A stretch of 64,000 nt of DNA from an uncultured Bacteroidales bacterium (GCA_902800525.1 CADCEV010000014.1:1-64000), one strand, 5' to 3'; positions 51,537 through 62,756 are shown, counted from the first letter of the stretch. The notes: generated by a model not told the origin, from the sequence alone. Numbers and translations: made by a program.

Positions 51537-54488
51537 ATGCAGGTGAATAACTACACATCCTTAATGGAGAAGCGCGTCAAGCGAATACTCCTTGTGTGCA
51601 ACAACTACGATAGTTTTGCACTCGAGGAGGACGGTCGTATTGACGTGCAGATCGCGCAGGAATACGCCGAACTGAACCTCTCTAATCCGCCGTCTATCAC
51701 GCGTGCAGAAACGACCAGAGAAGCGCTTTCCATCATTGAGGAACGCAAAGCGGCAAAGAAACTGCCGTTTGACCTCATCCTCACCATGTACAGCGTGGGC
51801 GAACTCGATGTCTTTGATTTTGCCAAAGAGGCAAAAAGCCGAATGACCGAATGTCCGATTGTCTTGCTTTCGTCGTTCAGCAAGGAGATTTATAACCGCA
51901 TCGAGCAACACGACCGCTCGGACATCGATTATTTCTTCAACTGGAATAACTCCACGGACCTTATCATCGCCATCATCAAACTGATAGAAGACCGCCTCAA
52001 TGCGGAACACGATATCCTCGTTGAGGGTGTCCGCGCGATTATGCTGGTCGAAGACTCCGTGCGTTATTACTCTACGTACCTGCCGCTTCTCTACAAACTG
52101 GTTCTTCACCAAAACGCCATTGCTATCCGCGATGCGCTCAACGAGAAACAGCAGTTGCTCCGTAAACGGGCAAGACCCAAAGTGCTCATGGCTACCTGTT
52201 ACGACGAGGCGGTGGAACTGTACAACCGTTTCGGCTCGAACATGATAGGCGTCATCTCCGATGTGGGATTTGTGATCCATAAAGGCGAACCCTCCTCTAT
52301 GGAAAAATTGGACGCCGGCGTTGATTTATGCCGGTTAATCCGGGAAAATAACCCCACAATGCCGTTCCTTATGCAATCTTCACAGGAGTCTATGCGCTCT
52401 ACGGCGCGCAAACTGAATGTCGGCTTTGTGGTCAAGAAATCCAAAACCCTCTCGCAAGATGTGAGCGATTACATTGAGCAGGAGTTTGGTTTCGGCGATT
52501 TCATCGCCCGTGATCCGAGGACCGGCAAAGAGATAGCCCGCGCTTCCGACCTCGAAGGCTTCGAACGTATTATTTCTTCGATTTCATCGGCTGCTTTCAG
52601 GCGCCTGAGTGATAATAACTACCTCTCCAAATGGCTTTTTGCCCGCGGTCTCTTCTCGGTCGGAAGACCTGTGAGCGCACTCAAGATACAAGACGAAGCG
52701 GACATCGAAAATATCCGTCAGACCAATATCCGTCTCATTCACGACTACCGCATCAACCAGGCACTCGGCGTGGTTGCCAAATACGCGCCGGAAACGTATA
52801 ACAATACGATTTGGTTCTCGCGTTGCGGGAATGGAGCTATGGGCGGAAAGGGTAGAGGACTCGCTTTCCTCAACCATATGTTGCAGAAACATGACCTCTA
52901 CGATCATTGGCAGGACTTGCGTGTCTTAGTGCCGCGCACGATGGTTATTACTACCGATTATTTCGACCAATTCATCCATGACAATGGACTTCAATACGTC
53001 ATCAATTCGGACTTGACCGACGAAGAACTGCTCTCGGAATTTGTGGCGGCGATGTTACCGATGGAGTTGCGCGACGCTTTGCGCCATTTCATCCGTGTCA
53101 CCAACAGACCGTTAGCTATACGTTCGTCCTCCAAACTGGAAGATTCATATTATCAGCCCTTTGCAGGAGTTTATAGCACGTATATGATCCCGCACACGGA
53201 GAATGAAGACCAGCAACTCAGAATGCTCTCCAAGGCAATCAAATCCGTTTATGCTTCCGTCTATTTTGCGGCTTCACGTGGTTACATCATCTCCACAGGC
53301 AATGTGCCTTCCGAAGAAAAAATGGCAATCGTTCTCCAGGAAGTATGCGGTGAAACCGAAGGAAATTACTATTTCCCTGTCATCTCCGGCGTAGCACGAA
53401 GCATCAATTTCTACCCGGTGGGCAAAGAGAAACCCGAAGATGGCATCGTCAAGATCGCTTATGGTCTCGGCAAAGCCGTGGTGGATGGCGAACAAGTGCT
53501 CCGTTTCTCGCCCAAATACCCGAAGAACGTCATGCAGACTTCTACGGTCGATCTGGCGATGCGCGAAACACAGCAATCCATGTTAGCTCTCTCCCTCAGT
53601 CCTGAGAAATTCAAGACATCCATTGACGATGCCGTCAATTTGGAACGCATTCCGATTCATGAGTGCGGGCAGTTTGAATCCCTCAAACTCATCGCTTCCA
53701 CGTACGACCGCGAGAATATGCGCATCGTGGACTCATGTTATCCCGATGGACCGCGTATCGTCACCTTTGCCCCGCAACTGAAGTTCAACACGTTCCCCTT
53801 GGCGGATATTATCCAACACCTATTAGACATCGCGCGCGAGGAGATTAAAACGCCCGTGGAGATAGAATTCGCCGTGAACTTGGAGCACGAACCGCAAATC
53901 TTCCATGTTTTGCAGATTCGTCCCATTTCAGCAGACAGTTTGACCGCAAAGGTGGAATGGGAAAAAGTCGATGAAACCGGAGCTTTCTTGCGTTCCGGCA
54001 ATGCACTCGGCGTCGGTAAAACGGAAGATGTAACCGACATCATCTATCTCCGCAAAGAAGCCTTCAACGTCCTGCGGACACAGGAAATGGCGGCTACCTT
54101 GCGCGAATGGAACAACAAAATGCGTCAGGAAGGACGCCAATACCTCTTGATCGGTTACGGCCGTTGGGGATCACAGATTCCGACACTCGGTGTGCCGGTT
54201 CAATGGGGAGACATCAGTGAGGCAAAAGCTATCGCCGAATGCTCCTTGCCCGATTTCCGCATCGAACCATCACAAGGCTCGCATTTCTTCCAGAATATGA
54301 CCTCTTTCAACGTCGGTTACATAAACGTGGATCCCTGGGCGCGTCCTCTGACCGACGAATACGATCAAACCATCCTCGATGCCCTTCCGGCAATCGGAGA
54401 AACAGAACTAATCCGCCATGTGCGCCTTTCCAAACCCTTGGAAATGTACATCGACGGCTTTGCTAACAAAGCACTCATAAAACTATAA
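51537..54488 (+). CDS. Receiver-like/PEP-synthase ATP-grasp fusion protein
   Basis: A 983-residue protein. Two receiver-like domains come first (about 10-150, starting [11 protein letters not shown]; and about 170-330, with [13 protein letters not shown]). Then from about 415 follows the ATP-grasp (nucleotide-binding) domain of PEP synthase/[38 protein letters not shown] and EIEFAVN...[10 protein letters not shown]. The swivelling phospho-His and PEP-binding domains are absent. So it may phosphorylate or sense something other than pyruvate. ATG at 51537 is used; GTG at 51519 is possible. Confidence 0.8.
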   Translation: MQVNNYTSLMEKRVKRILLVCNNYDSFALEEDGRIDVQIAQEYAELNLSNPPSITRAETTREALSIIEERKAAKKLPFDLILTMYSVGELDVFDFAKEAKSRMTECPIVLLSSFSKEIYNRIEQHDRSDIDYFFNWNNSTDLIIAIIKLIEDRLNAEHDILVEGVRAIMLVEDSVRYYSTYLPLLYKLVLHQNAIAIRDALNEKQQLLRKRARPKVLMATCYDEAVELYNRFGSNMIGVISDVGFVIHKGEPSSMEKLDAGVDLCRLIRENNPTMPFLMQSSQESMRSTARKLNVGFVVKKSKTLSQDVSDYIEQEFGFGDFIARDPRTGKEIARASDLEGFERIISSISSAAFRRLSDNNYLSKWLFARGLFSVGRPVSALKIQDEADIENIRQTNIRLIHDYRINQALGVVAKYAPETYNNTIWFSRCGNGAMGGKGRGLAFLNHMLQKHDLYDHWQDLRVLVPRTMVITTDYFDQFIHDNGLQYVINSDLTDEELLSEFVAAMLPMELRDALRHFIRVTNRPLAIRSSSKLEDSYYQPFAGVYSTYMIPHTENEDQQLRMLSKAIKSVYASVYFAASRGYIISTGNVPSEEKMAIVLQEVCGETEGNYYFPVISGVARSINFYPVGKEKPEDGIVKIAYGLGKAVVDGEQVLRFSPKYPKNVMQTSTVDLAMRETQQSMLALSLSPEKFKTSIDDAVNLERIPIHECGQFESLKLIASTYDRENMRIVDSCYPDGPRIVTFAPQLKFNTFPLADIIQHLLDIAREEIKTPVEIEFAVNLEHEPQIFHVLQIRPISADSLTAKVEWEKVDETGAFLRSGNALGVGKTEDVTDIIYLRKEAFNVLRTQEMAATLREWNNKMRQEGRQYLLIGYGRWGSQIPTLGVPVQWGDISEAKAIAECSLPDFRIEPSQGSHFFQNMTSFNVGYINVDPWARPLTDEYDQTILDALPAIGETELIRHVRLSKPLEMYIDGFANKALIKL

Positions 54489-54493
54489 ACTCA

Positions 54494-54538
54494 CAACTAG
54501 ACGACTTCTATCAACTATCAACTATCAACTATTAACTA
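54494..54538 (+). repeat. Heptamer array with composite flank
   Basis: CAACTAGACGACTTCT (54494-54509) followed by four (T)CAACTA-type heptamers (54511-54538). The 16-bp flank is 15/16 identical to the reverse complement of 5319-5334. Confidence 0.85.
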
Positions 54539-54540
54539 TA

Positions 54541-56118
54541 ATGACAAACACCTCAAAAAAGAAAATCGCACTCATTGCCGGAGCGGGACCTGCTGGTCTG
54601 ACGGCGGCATATGAATTACTCAAACAAGCGGATGTCATGCCAATTGTGTGTGAGAAAACAGATGCCATCGGTGGCATCTCTCAAACGGTGCAATATCATG
54701 GCAACCGAATGGATATAGGAGGACATCGTTTCTTCTCCAAGAGCGACCGGGTAATGAACTGGTGGCAGGAGGTGATGCCGCTTCAAGCCAAACCGTCCAA
54801 AGATGATATTTTGCTCAACGAGACGGAGAAAGCCTTTGCACCTCAAGGACCCGATCCAGAGAAAGAAGACCGTACGATGTTGCTCCGCAGAAGAGTAAGC
54901 CGCATTTTCTTTCTCCGCAAGTTCTTCGATTACCCTATCTCAATGAAGAAAGAGACCTTCCTCAATATGGGATTCGTGCGAATGATGCGTGCAGGATTCG
55001 GCTATTTATGGGCGTGTGTGCATAAACTGCCGGAGACTTCGCTGGAGAATTTCTATATCAACCGCTTCGGAAGACCTCTGTATGAGATGTTCTTCGAGGA
55101 TTATACCACCAAAGTGTGGGGCGTGCATCCTTCCAAATTAGGAGCGGACTGGGGTAGCCAGCGTGTCAAAGGGCTCTCTATTCTGGCTGTCCTCAAAGAT
55201 ATGTGGCGTAAGAATTTCGGCAAACAGGACAGCAAAGAGGTCGAGACTTCGCTCATTGAGCAGTTCATCTATCCCAAATACGGACCCGGACAGTTGTGGG
55301 AGATCGTAGCGAAAGAGGTAGAGCAAATGGGCGGACAAGTGTTGATGCAAACGTCCGTTAGCGGAGTGAATATAAAAGACGGTAAAGTGGTCAGCGTAAC
55401 TGTCACTAAATCAGATGGTACAACCGAAGAGATTGCTTGCGATTATTTCCTCTCTACGATGCCGATTAAGGATTTGATCCCGGCGCTTAAAGGCATTGAA
55501 GTACCGGCTAACGTGTCTAAAATTGCCGCCGAATTGCCTTATCGCGATTTCATTACCGTGGGGCTGCTCGTCAATAAGATGAAGATCAAGAACGAGACCA
55601 AACTCCGTACATATGCAGAACGAGTGCCCGATACATGGATCTATATCCAGGAGCGCGATGTCAAAATCGGTCGTTTGCAGGTCTTCAATAACTGGTCTCC
55701 CTATCTCGTCAAGGACTACGAGAACACGATGTGGATCGGTTTGGAGTATTTCTGCACGGAAGGCGACGAGTTATGGAATATGCCGTCCGATGAGTTTATT
55801 AAGATGGCGAAAAGTGAATTGGCTAAGATTGACATCATTGACGAAGACGCGGTGCTTGATGCCTGCCATGTGAAGATTCAGAAAGCGTACCCGGCTTATT
55901 TCGGCACGTATTATCAATTGGACGAGGTCAAAAACTTCCTCAACACGGTTTCCAACCTCTTCTGTTTGGGACGTAACGGACAACACCGCTATAATAATAT
56001 GGACCACTCAATGATGACCGCTTTTGAAACGGTGGATCTCATCAAACGCGGTGCAATCAATGATAAATCAACGATTTGGAATGTAAACACGGAGACCGAA
56101 TATCATGAAAGCAAATAA
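54541..56118 (+). CDS. FAD-dependent oxidoreductase (amine-oxidase/UGM-like)
   Basis: A 525-residue flavoprotein. The FAD motif [14 protein letters not shown] (Gly14, 16, 19) is followed by [15 protein letters not shown] and [11 protein letters not shown], and C-terminal [20 protein letters not shown] closes the flavin site. It resembles protoporphyrinogen-oxidase/UDP-galactopyranose-mutase-like enzymes found beside polysaccharide or lipid-sugar genes. With the glycosyltransferase and GtrA genes it forms one operon (14- and 4-bp overlaps), so a role in a surface-sugar pathway is likely. Confidence 0.8.
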   Translation: MTNTSKKKIALIAGAGPAGLTAAYELLKQADVMPIVCEKTDAIGGISQTVQYHGNRMDIGGHRFFSKSDRVMNWWQEVMPLQAKPSKDDILLNETEKAFAPQGPDPEKEDRTMLLRRRVSRIFFLRKFFDYPISMKKETFLNMGFVRMMRAGFGYLWACVHKLPETSLENFYINRFGRPLYEMFFEDYTTKVWGVHPSKLGADWGSQRVKGLSILAVLKDMWRKNFGKQDSKEVETSLIEQFIYPKYGPGQLWEIVAKEVEQMGGQVLMQTSVSGVNIKDGKVVSVTVTKSDGTTEEIACDYFLSTMPIKDLIPALKGIEVPANVSKIAAELPYRDFITVGLLVNKMKIKNETKLRTYAERVPDTWIYIQERDVKIGRLQVFNNWSPYLVKDYENTMWIGLEYFCTEGDELWNMPSDEFIKMAKSELAKIDIIDEDAVLDACHVKIQKAYPAYFGTYYQLDEVKNFLNTVSNLFCLGRNGQHRYNNMDHSMMTAFETVDLIKRGAINDKSTIWNVNTETEYHESK

Positions 56119-57682
56119 AACGATCATTGCCGTTTGCTGCGGCGTATTGGCAATCATTTGGGGTATATTGGCGGCAAAGACCTTTAACCCCAAACCGGAT
56201 CTGAACGGAGATAATATCAATTATTACATCTATGCCACCTCTCTGGCAACAGGTCATGGCTATAGCGACTTATCTACTCCGGATATAAAACCGACTACGA
56301 ATTTCCCTCCGGGTTATCCTTTGTTGATGACGCCGTTGCGGATGATTACGGATAGCATCAAAGCGCAAAAATGGCTCAATGAGATTTTTGTACTTGCCGG
56401 TATAATACTCATTTTCTTTACATTACTGCAACTTGGCTTCCGCTGGGACGTCAGTTTCGTTGCTTCCGCCGCGGGATTATTTGCTCCCCGCTTATGGCAT
56501 TTCTCCACGATGATGATGAGCGAAGCGTCGTTCTTCCTGACTTCGGCTTTCGTCTTTTACGCGCTCGCGCGTTATTTTGATAAGGAGCAGGAAAACTCTC
56601 CGTGGTACGCAGACTTGAAACAGCCCTGGTTATGGGCAATGATTGCTGTCTTGGTACTCAATTATCATATTCGTACGCAAGGCTTGGCGTTAGTGGCAGG
56701 TGTGGGATTGCTGCTCCTCTTCAAAACCCGTTGGACGGCACTCGGAATGACCGTGGTGGGCTTTATTACTGGATGTCTGCCGTACATGTTGCGAAATCGG
56801 CTCTTGGGCTTGAATGGTAACCGGTATATGGATACAATCATGCTCAAAAATCCTTTCCAACCCGATGCCGGTTCGTTGACGCTTGTAGAAGTAATCGAGC
56901 GCTTCTTCGAAACCCTCAAAATGCTGATCTTCAATGCAATACCAAATACGATCTTCCCGTATCTGAACGTGAATTGTGATCAGCCGGAGTTCGGTTTCTG
57001 GATTTATGTTATCGGAGCTTTAGTCTTAGCGGCTATCCTAATCGGTTACTGGTCTATGGGCTCGCTCAGATGGGGACTAATCGGCTACTTGGCGGCGACA
57101 TTAGGACTGATTTCAATCTTCTCAACACCCAGCGGAAACAGATATATTACATCCGTTCTGCCTTTGTTCTATGCCGGATTGATATGCGGTATTTGGCAGA
57201 TTGCCGAGTGGATTTTAGCCAAACACTCCAAATGGCTTTTCACCGGCTGTGCGCTCGTCCTTTGCTTGCTCTTTATTCCGGCAAAAGCAGGAATACAGGA
57301 AGAAATAACTATTTCCAAACAAAAATATCCCCTGCCTTATACCCAGTTCTTCTCTATGAGTAAGCAACTCAAAAAGAAAGTGCCGGCAGGAACGGTTGTT
57401 TGTAGTCGTAAACCGCAGCTCTTCTGGTTGGAGAGCGGTTTGCCGGGGGTGAACTATAAATATACGAAAGACGCACGGGAACTGATTGCCGGGCTTGTGC
57501 AGAATAGGGTAGATTATGTAGTCTTGGACGCGCTGGGATACGGCTCTACGCCGATGTACCTCTATCCCGCTATACAACAGTTCCCGCATCTCTTCCCCCA
57601 AGTGGTCATGTATTATGAAAACACGCACATGTATCTCTTGTATTTTGATAGAGAGCGTGCTGCAACGGAATTGGAATTATGA
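56105..57682 (+). CDS. Integral-membrane glycosyltransferase (GT39/ArnT-like)
   Basis: A 525-residue polytopic protein with about 10-12 helices and a large C-terminal extracytoplasmic part. The first extracytoplasmic loop carries Asp and Asn residues ([13 protein letters not shown]) and PPGYPLL, as in GT-C enzymes that use polyprenyl-phosphate sugars. Sequence at 57275-57294 encodes IPAKAGIQ, a peptide typical of an inserted palindromic repeat. Substrate unknown. Overlaps the FAD gene by 14 bp. Confidence 0.75.
   Translation: MKANKTIIAVCCGVLAIIWGILAAKTFNPKPDLNGDNINYYIYATSLATGHGYSDLSTPDIKPTTNFPPGYPLLMTPLRMITDSIKAQKWLNEIFVLAGIILIFFTLLQLGFRWDVSFVASAAGLFAPRLWHFSTMMMSEASFFLTSAFVFYALARYFDKEQENSPWYADLKQPWLWAMIAVLVLNYHIRTQGLALVAGVGLLLLFKTRWTALGMTVVGFITGCLPYMLRNRLLGLNGNRYMDTIMLKNPFQPDAGSLTLVEVIERFFETLKMLIFNAIPNTIFPYLNVNCDQPEFGFWIYVIGALVLAAILIGYWSMGSLRWGLIGYLAATLGLISIFSTPSGNRYITSVLPLFYAGLICGIWQIAEWILAKHSKWLFTGCALVLCLLFIPAKAGIQEEITISKQKYPLPYTQFFSMSKQLKKKVPAGTVVCSRKPQLFWLESGLPGVNYKYTKDARELIAGLVQNRVDYVVLDALGYGSTPMYLYPAIQQFPHLFPQVVMYYENTHMYLLYFDRERAATELEL
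57275..57294 (+). repeat. Palindromic repeat inside glycosyltransferase gene
   Basis: ATTCCGGC-AAAA-GCAGGAAT (one mismatch) encodes IPAKAGI in the gene frame, the well-known readout of dispersed palindromes in other bacteria. Confidence 0.6.
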
Positions 57683-58107
57683 TTAAGAAATGGATCCATA
57701 CACTCTTTGTTGCGCCCACATCTAACTGGATGCTTCAACTCTTCCGTTACGGATTTGTAGGCGGAGCGGCTTTTGTGGTCGATTATGGCACTCTGTTCGC
57801 GTTGACCCATTATGCCGGCGTACCGTACTTGTGGTCCGCGGCTGTCGCGTTCATTCTGGGATTGGTAACAAACTACCTCATCAGTATCAGTTGGGTTTTT
57901 CAGCACAACGGCAAGATGCGCGTGTGGCAGGAGTTCCTCTTTTTTGCCATTATTGGTATTGTCGGATTACTCCTCAACGAACTGATTATGTATGTCGGAA
58001 CAGACCTCTGTCATCTCCATTACATGGTCTCCAAACTGGTATCTACGGCAATCGTGTTCTTTTGGAATTTCTTTGCCCGTAAATTCCTTATCTTCTCGAA
58101 ATCATAG
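57679..58107 (+). CDS. GtrA-family membrane protein
   Basis: A 142-residue protein with four transmembrane helices. FRYGFVGGAAFVVDYGTLFA and NYLISISWVFQ are typical of GtrA, thought to flip or support polyprenyl-linked sugars. It overlaps the glycosyltransferase stop by 4 bp (ATGA), which supports a three-gene sugar-transfer operon. Confidence 0.92.
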   Translation: MIKKWIHTLFVAPTSNWMLQLFRYGFVGGAAFVVDYGTLFALTHYAGVPYLWSAAVAFILGLVTNYLISISWVFQHNGKMRVWQEFLFFAIIGIVGLLLNELIMYVGTDLCHLHYMVSKLVSTAIVFFWNFFARKFLIFSKS

Positions 58108-58109
58108 AA

Positions 58110-58144
58110 TAATTTTTAATTTATAATTTTTAATTTATAATTGC
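58110..58144 (+). repeat. Heptamer array (TAATTTT/TAATTTA)
   Basis: Five AT-rich 7-bp units fill the gap between the GtrA gene and the next ATG. Confidence 0.7.
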
Positions 58145-58145
58145 T

Positions 58146-59852
58146 ATGCAATTAGCTTTACAAATCATTACACTCATCGGTTCCGTAGCGATGCTCATGT
58201 ACGGAATGAAAGTGATGAGTGAAGGCCTGCAAAAGATGGCAGGTAGTAAGTTGAGTAACGTGCTCGGCACGATGACCACAAATCGTGTTTCCGGTGTGTT
58301 AACAGGTGCTTTCATTACCGCCGCAGTTCAATCATCTACGGCTACCACGGTCATGACCGTGAGCTTCGTTTCGGCGGGTATTCTATCCCTGGCGCAAGCG
58401 ATCTCGGTTATTATGGGTGCGAACATCGGTACAACGTTCACGGCCTGGATCATGGTATTGGGCGGCGGTTCGTTCGATCTCCGTCTCGTGGTGTATGCTA
58501 CTATCGTCTTGGCGGTCGCTTTGATCTACACCAAGAAGAACGCGAACCTCGGTGATTTCCTCATCGGTCTCTCGCTGATGCTTCTTGGTCTTACTACCTT
58601 GAAGATCAATGCAACCGAGATGCACCTTGACCAAATGACCCCGGTGCGCAACTTCTTCATCGCTACCTCTTCTTGGGGCTATGGCAGTTATTTCCTCTAC
58701 TTGCTCGTCGGTGGTATTCTGACCTTCGCGGTTCAATCGTCCGCGGCGATTATGGCTATCACCATGACCCTTTGTTCAACCCACGTCTTACCGATCGATA
58801 TGGGTATCTCGCTCGTCTTGGGTGAGAACATCGGTACGACCATCACCTCGAATATCGTAGCTCTCTCGGCGTCGGTGCAAGCACGCCGTGCGGCGATGGC
58901 GCACTTGGTGTTCAACCTCTTCGGTGTCGTTTGGGTGCTTTGCGTCTTCCGTTGGTTTGTGGGAGGCGTGTGCGAAATCTGGGGCGTGGAATTCGAACCG
59001 GGTGTTCCTTCGGAGGTCTCGCCGGATAAACTGAACGCTGTCCTGGCTACTTTCCACACTACCTTCAACGTGACGAATACCCTGATTCTCATTTGGTTCG
59101 TTCCGCTCTTGGAGAAACTGGTGACGCTTATCATTCCTTCCAAACCCGAGCAGAAAGATACGGATAGCCAGCTGCGTTTCATCTCCGGTGGTCTTATGTC
59201 CACATCTGAGCTTTCTATCTTACAGGCTTGGAAAGAGGTTCACGTCTTTGCTATCCGTACGCAGCGAATGGTGGGTATGATCCATGACCTCTATCACGAA
59301 GAAGATGATACCCAGTTCACAAAAATCTTCTCGCGTGTGGAAAAATATGAAGGTATATGCGACCGGATGGAATACGAAATAGCCCAATACCTCAATCAGG
59401 TAGCCGATGGTCGTCTTTCGGATCAATCCAAACACGAGGTACACAAGATGCTCCGTATCGTCAGTGAGTTGGAGTCGGTCGGCGATGCCAACTTCAATCT
59501 CTCGCGCTACATCCGTCATAAGCACGATTCGCACATTCAATATACAGAGTATCAGGATAAGAATGTGGAGATGATGATGTACCTCCTCAACGGAGCAGAA
59601 GCAAAAATGGTTCAAGCCCTCGAGAAAGTGAATATCACCGAAGATGAGTTCATGGAAATGACCAATATGGAGAATGAAATCAATAACTTCCGCGATGAAC
59701 TCAAAACCAAGAACATGCAGCATATAACCGACAAGGAGTACGACTACACCACCGGTGTCAACTACATGGATATCATCCTTGAACTCGAGAAGATGGGCGA
59801 CTACATCATCAATGTCGAAGAAGCGGTTTATGAGCATAAACATGACAAATAA
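58146..59852 (+). CDS. Na/Pi cotransporter with PhoU-like domain
   Basis: A 568-residue inner-membrane protein of the NptA/PNaS family. The two inverted half-repeats each carry the QSS signature: AAVQSSTATTVMTVSFVSAG and FAVQSSAAIMAITMTLCSTH; GANIGTTFTAW and GENIGTTITSNIVALS follow. A cytoplasmic PhoU-like helical domain (about 355-560) is fused at the C-terminus and may regulate phosphate uptake. The start lies right after a heptamer array. Confidence 0.93.
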   Translation: MQLALQIITLIGSVAMLMYGMKVMSEGLQKMAGSKLSNVLGTMTTNRVSGVLTGAFITAAVQSSTATTVMTVSFVSAGILSLAQAISVIMGANIGTTFTAWIMVLGGGSFDLRLVVYATIVLAVALIYTKKNANLGDFLIGLSLMLLGLTTLKINATEMHLDQMTPVRNFFIATSSWGYGSYFLYLLVGGILTFAVQSSAAIMAITMTLCSTHVLPIDMGISLVLGENIGTTITSNIVALSASVQARRAAMAHLVFNLFGVVWVLCVFRWFVGGVCEIWGVEFEPGVPSEVSPDKLNAVLATFHTTFNVTNTLILIWFVPLLEKLVTLIIPSKPEQKDTDSQLRFISGGLMSTSELSILQAWKEVHVFAIRTQRMVGMIHDLYHEEDDTQFTKIFSRVEKYEGICDRMEYEIAQYLNQVADGRLSDQSKHEVHKMLRIVSELESVGDANFNLSRYIRHKHDSHIQYTEYQDKNVEMMMYLLNGAEAKMVQALEKVNITEDEFMEMTNMENEINNFRDELKTKNMQHITDKEYDYTTGVNYMDIILELEKMGDYIINVEEAVYEHKHDK

Positions 59853-59877
59853 TTAATCAACCAAAAACAACCAAAAA

Positions 59878-60567
59878 ATGAAAAATAACATTTTAGCGGG
59901 CGCATTGGTTGCGCTCGGACTGAGCCTCGCTGGCTTATTTATCTATTGTGGTATCAGCAAGTTTGCTGACAAGGATCGTGCCGTTACTGTCAAAGGTCTC
60001 AGCACGCGTGAAGTGGAAGCCGATTATGCCGTCTGGCCCCTCTCGTTTGGCTGGAATGGTAATGATCTGCCATCCTTGTATCAAACGCTCGGAACGGTTT
60101 CCGATAAGGTCAAACAACATCTGCTTGCCCTTGGTTTTGAGGAAGCGGATTTGCGTCAGGGACCTATCTCGGTGGATAATAACTGGGATAACTACTATGG
60201 AGAACGTCGTCCGGAGTATAAATACACGCTCCGTACATCCATCATCGTTTCTACCGACAAAGTCAAACTCGTCATTGCAAGCCAAGGCAAAGAGGCGGAT
60301 CTTCTCAAGCAGGGAATTATCGTCAATTCCAATAAGTGGGATCTCGATTATCAGTACAACGGTCTGCCGGAACTCAAGCCTGCTATGATTGAAGAGGCTA
60401 CTCGTAACGCGCGTGCAGTAGCGCAGAAGTTCGCAGATGATGCACAATGCTCACTCGGGTCTATCCGTCGTGCGAGCCAAGGTCAGTTCTCTGTGGAGAA
60501 CGACGAGTACCAGCCGTGGATCAAACACGTCCGTGTTGTAACCACCGTTGATTACTATCTTGACTAA
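59878..60567 (+). CDS. SIMPL-domain (DUF541) protein
   Basis: A 229-residue membrane-anchored or secreted protein. An N-terminal hydrophobic segment (about 5-28) precedes the SIMPL domain with AVTVKGLSTREVEADYAVWP, repeated beta-alpha units and a C-terminal HVRVVTTVDYYLD. The function of SIMPL proteins is poorly known; some bind interleukin-receptor-associated kinase partners in eukaryotes, and bacterial ones are envelope proteins. Convergent, 4-bp overlap with the SDR gene. Confidence 0.85.
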   Translation: MKNNILAGALVALGLSLAGLFIYCGISKFADKDRAVTVKGLSTREVEADYAVWPLSFGWNGNDLPSLYQTLGTVSDKVKQHLLALGFEEADLRQGPISVDNNWDNYYGERRPEYKYTLRTSIIVSTDKVKLVIASQGKEADLLKQGIIVNSNKWDLDYQYNGLPELKPAMIEEATRNARAVAQKFADDAQCSLGSIRRASQGQFSVENDEYQPWIKHVRVVTTVDYYLD

Positions 60568-61358
60568 AACCATCCTAACCTGCGTATTAACCTTAACACG
60601 CAAGTCGGAATAAGCATAATGATAAAGCACAATACCTGCCAGAATACGGTGGGTATTGTTGTTTTGCTTCGACCGTGGAAGAGTGCGCGAAGAGCGCGAC
60701 GCGACAACATCTCCGGCGAAGCGATGATACCCAGACACTTACCGGCTTTTGTCACCCATTGGGGGATTGAGAATAACCCGGTATCTACTGCTCCCGGGCT
60801 GACATCCGTCACATATACCCCGTAAGGCTTCAGCTCGATATGAAGCGATTTCGTGAATGCGGCAAGGAAGGATTTCGTGCTGGCGTACGTCCCTAATCGT
60901 TGAGCCACAATGCGGCTCGTCACGGAGCAGATATTCATAATATAGCCTTTCCGCCGGGCGCGCATTTCTTGCCCGAACAAATAACAAAGCATCGCCGGCG
61001 TGTACATATGCAGATTCATGATTAACCCTGTAAAAGCCTCGCTGTCGTCTAAAATATCCTTGTCGTGATAAACGCCGGCATTGTTCACCAACACTTCGAT
61101 CTCTATTTCTTCGAGTTTCGTGTACTCGTATAGCTCGCGCGCAGATCCCTGTTGGCCTAAATCCATCACAAGAGCGATAACTTCAATGCTACCTTCTTTC
61201 GACTTTTGACCTTCTTCTTTCAGCTCTTCTATACGTTCATGTATGGCCTCTACGTTACTTACAATCAGCAAGTTATAGCCCCTTTGAGCCAAACCTTTCG
61301 CTATCGCCAGACCTATTCCCGACGATGCTCCTGTAACTAAAGCAAAATGTTCTTTCAT
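60564..61358 (-). CDS. Short-chain dehydrogenase/reductase
   Basis: A 264-residue SDR. TGASSGIGLAIAKGLAQRG is the cofactor site, VNNAGVY follows, and Ser in ICSVTSRI with YASTK form the catalytic set. A hydrophobic C-terminal helix (VLCFIIMLIPTCVL) suggests membrane association, as in 3-ketoacyl or sterol-type reductases. Substrate unknown. Upstream the gap to the Y-family polymerase gene contains heptamer arrays. Confidence 0.88.
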   Translation of the reverse strand: MKEHFALVTGASSGIGLAIAKGLAQRGYNLLIVSNVEAIHERIEELKEEGQKSKEGSIEVIALVMDLGQQGSARELYEYTKLEEIEIEVLVNNAGVYHDKDILDDSEAFTGLIMNLHMYTPAMLCYLFGQEMRARRKGYIMNICSVTSRIVAQRLGTYASTKSFLAAFTKSLHIELKPYGVYVTDVSPGAVDTGLFSIPQWVTKAGKCLGIIASPEMLSRRALRALFHGRSKTTIPTVFWQVLCFIIMLIPTCVLRLIRRLGWF

Positions 61359-61366
61359 ATCTATCT

Positions 61367-61434
61367 TTCAACTCTTAACTTTCAACTAGAGGCTCTGTCC
61401 CGTTCTCTCACTCTCAACTTTCAACTCTCAACTA
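61367..61434. repeat. Two heptamer arrays
   Basis: TTCAACT-type units at 61367-61387 and TCAACT(T/C/A) units at 61414-61434. The second array overlaps the stop codon of the Y-family polymerase gene. Between them is an unrelated GGCTCTGTCCCG stretch. Confidence 0.75.
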
Positions 61435-62688
61435 TTCCCCCACTTTCTTCGCCCTCATAAAACCTGCCGGCTGTTCCGAGGTGTCCGCCTCCGATCCTTG
61501 TATCGCGAAATGAATCTGGTTCTTTCCGAACTTCTTGTTGATCCCGTCGATGGTCTGCATGAGCCGTTTCTTTTTCGCCTGATCTTCTACTTGATTTGGC
61601 GCAAACAGATCCAGTTGCACACTCTCATTGTGCTCCAATTGTCCCACAATCAAGCCGGCCTGTTTGTATTGGTAGTTCTCGCGGTAAAGCCTGTCTAAAA
61701 GCACGGTCACCGCCTCTATGATCACCATCGAATCATCGGTCGGGGTGTGCAGCTTGAGTGTGTCATCCGCATGGTATTGCGCTAAATCCATCCGATGCCG
61801 GTTTGTGGCGAGAAACAGCGTCACACTCTTGCATCGCGCTTTCTGTTCACGCAACTTGCGCGCCACGGATGAAGCATAATTGCTCAACTCCCGCAGTAAG
61901 ACCGTCTTGCTGCTCGTCATGTGCGCAAAAGTACGGCTGTACATGATCGATTTCTGTTTCTCGTGCGACACAATAGTGATTGCCGGAATGCCGTTCAGCT
62001 CTTTCCACGTGCGCACGCCCGTTATATTAAACAGACGGTTTACCCACATCTCCGGCTTCTTCGCAAAATCCAACGCGGTCTTCACGCCGGCTTGTTCCAC
62101 TTTCTTGATACTCCGCCACCCGATGCCCCAAATATCCCGTATAGGCACTTGCGCTAAAGCCCGCTCGCGCTTCTCTGCCGGCATGATACAAATACCTTGG
62201 TAAGCAGGGTAGTGTTTCGCAAAAAAGGTTGCCGTTTTGGCTAATGTATAACTCTCGCCGGCTCCACAACTGACCGGGATGTCGGTTGCGCGAAGTATAA
62301 GTTCTCTCAGTTCTGACAGATATTCGCGTAATAAAACAGGATCATCCTCCGGCATAAAACCGAAAAACTCATCCACGCTGTATTGGATGAAACCAAGTAC
62401 CATTTCGGTCTTGCGGACCTCTTCCATAATATGGCTTGAGATCTCGTGATACAGATGATGGTGAACATCAATCACGGTCACTTTGTGCGCCTCAATGGTC
62501 TTCGTCACTTGGAAAATCGGATTGCCCCGTTTCAAACCGACGTTCTTGGCTTCTTGATTGAGTGCAAGAATGATACCGCCGTTGTTGTCGTTGTTGTTAG
62601 CAACGACTACTGGCGTGCCGCGTAATTCGGGGCGTGAGACCAACTCACAACTCACGAAAAAATTATTGCAATCAATGTGAATATACAT
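61432..62688 (-). CDS. Y-family DNA polymerase (UmuC/DinB-like)
   Basis: A 418-residue translesion polymerase. MYIHIDCNNFFVSCE has the first catalytic Asp; YSVDEFF (about 103-107) has the Asp-Glu pair; the thumb HhH segment WGIGWRSIKKVEQAG and a little-finger domain follow. Residues resemble UmuC more than DinB. No umuD is adjacent. ATG at 62688 is chosen: the frame further upstream crosses the promoter. Confidence 0.93.
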   Translation of the reverse strand: MYIHIDCNNFFVSCELVSRPELRGTPVVVANNNDNNGGIILALNQEAKNVGLKRGNPIFQVTKTIEAHKVTVIDVHHHLYHEISSHIMEEVRKTEMVLGFIQYSVDEFFGFMPEDDPVLLREYLSELRELILRATDIPVSCGAGESYTLAKTATFFAKHYPAYQGICIMPAEKRERALAQVPIRDIWGIGWRSIKKVEQAGVKTALDFAKKPEMWVNRLFNITGVRTWKELNGIPAITIVSHEKQKSIMYSRTFAHMTSSKTVLLRELSNYASSVARKLREQKARCKSVTLFLATNRHRMDLAQYHADDTLKLHTPTDDSMVIIEAVTVLLDRLYRENYQYKQAGLIVGQLEHNESVQLDLFAPNQVEDQAKKKRLMQTIDGINKKFGKNQIHFAIQGSEADTSEQPAGFMRAKKVGE

Positions 62689-62708
62689 CCTTTTTTCAAA
62701 ATCGGCCA

Positions 62709-62740
62709 CAAAGATACGAAAATATTTGCATATATGCAAT
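62709..62740 (-). promoter_or_regulatory. Promoter of the Y-family polymerase gene
   Basis: Minus strand TATCTTTG (62709-62716) with ATTG 20 bp upstream (62737-62740). It overlaps the divergent promoter. Confidence 0.55.
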
Positions 62741-62756
62741 TTTTGTTGTAATTTTG
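62725..62756 (+). promoter_or_regulatory. Promoter of the pectate-lyase-like gene
   Basis: TTTG (62725-62728) and TAATTTTG (62749-62756), 20-bp spacer. Confidence 0.7.
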
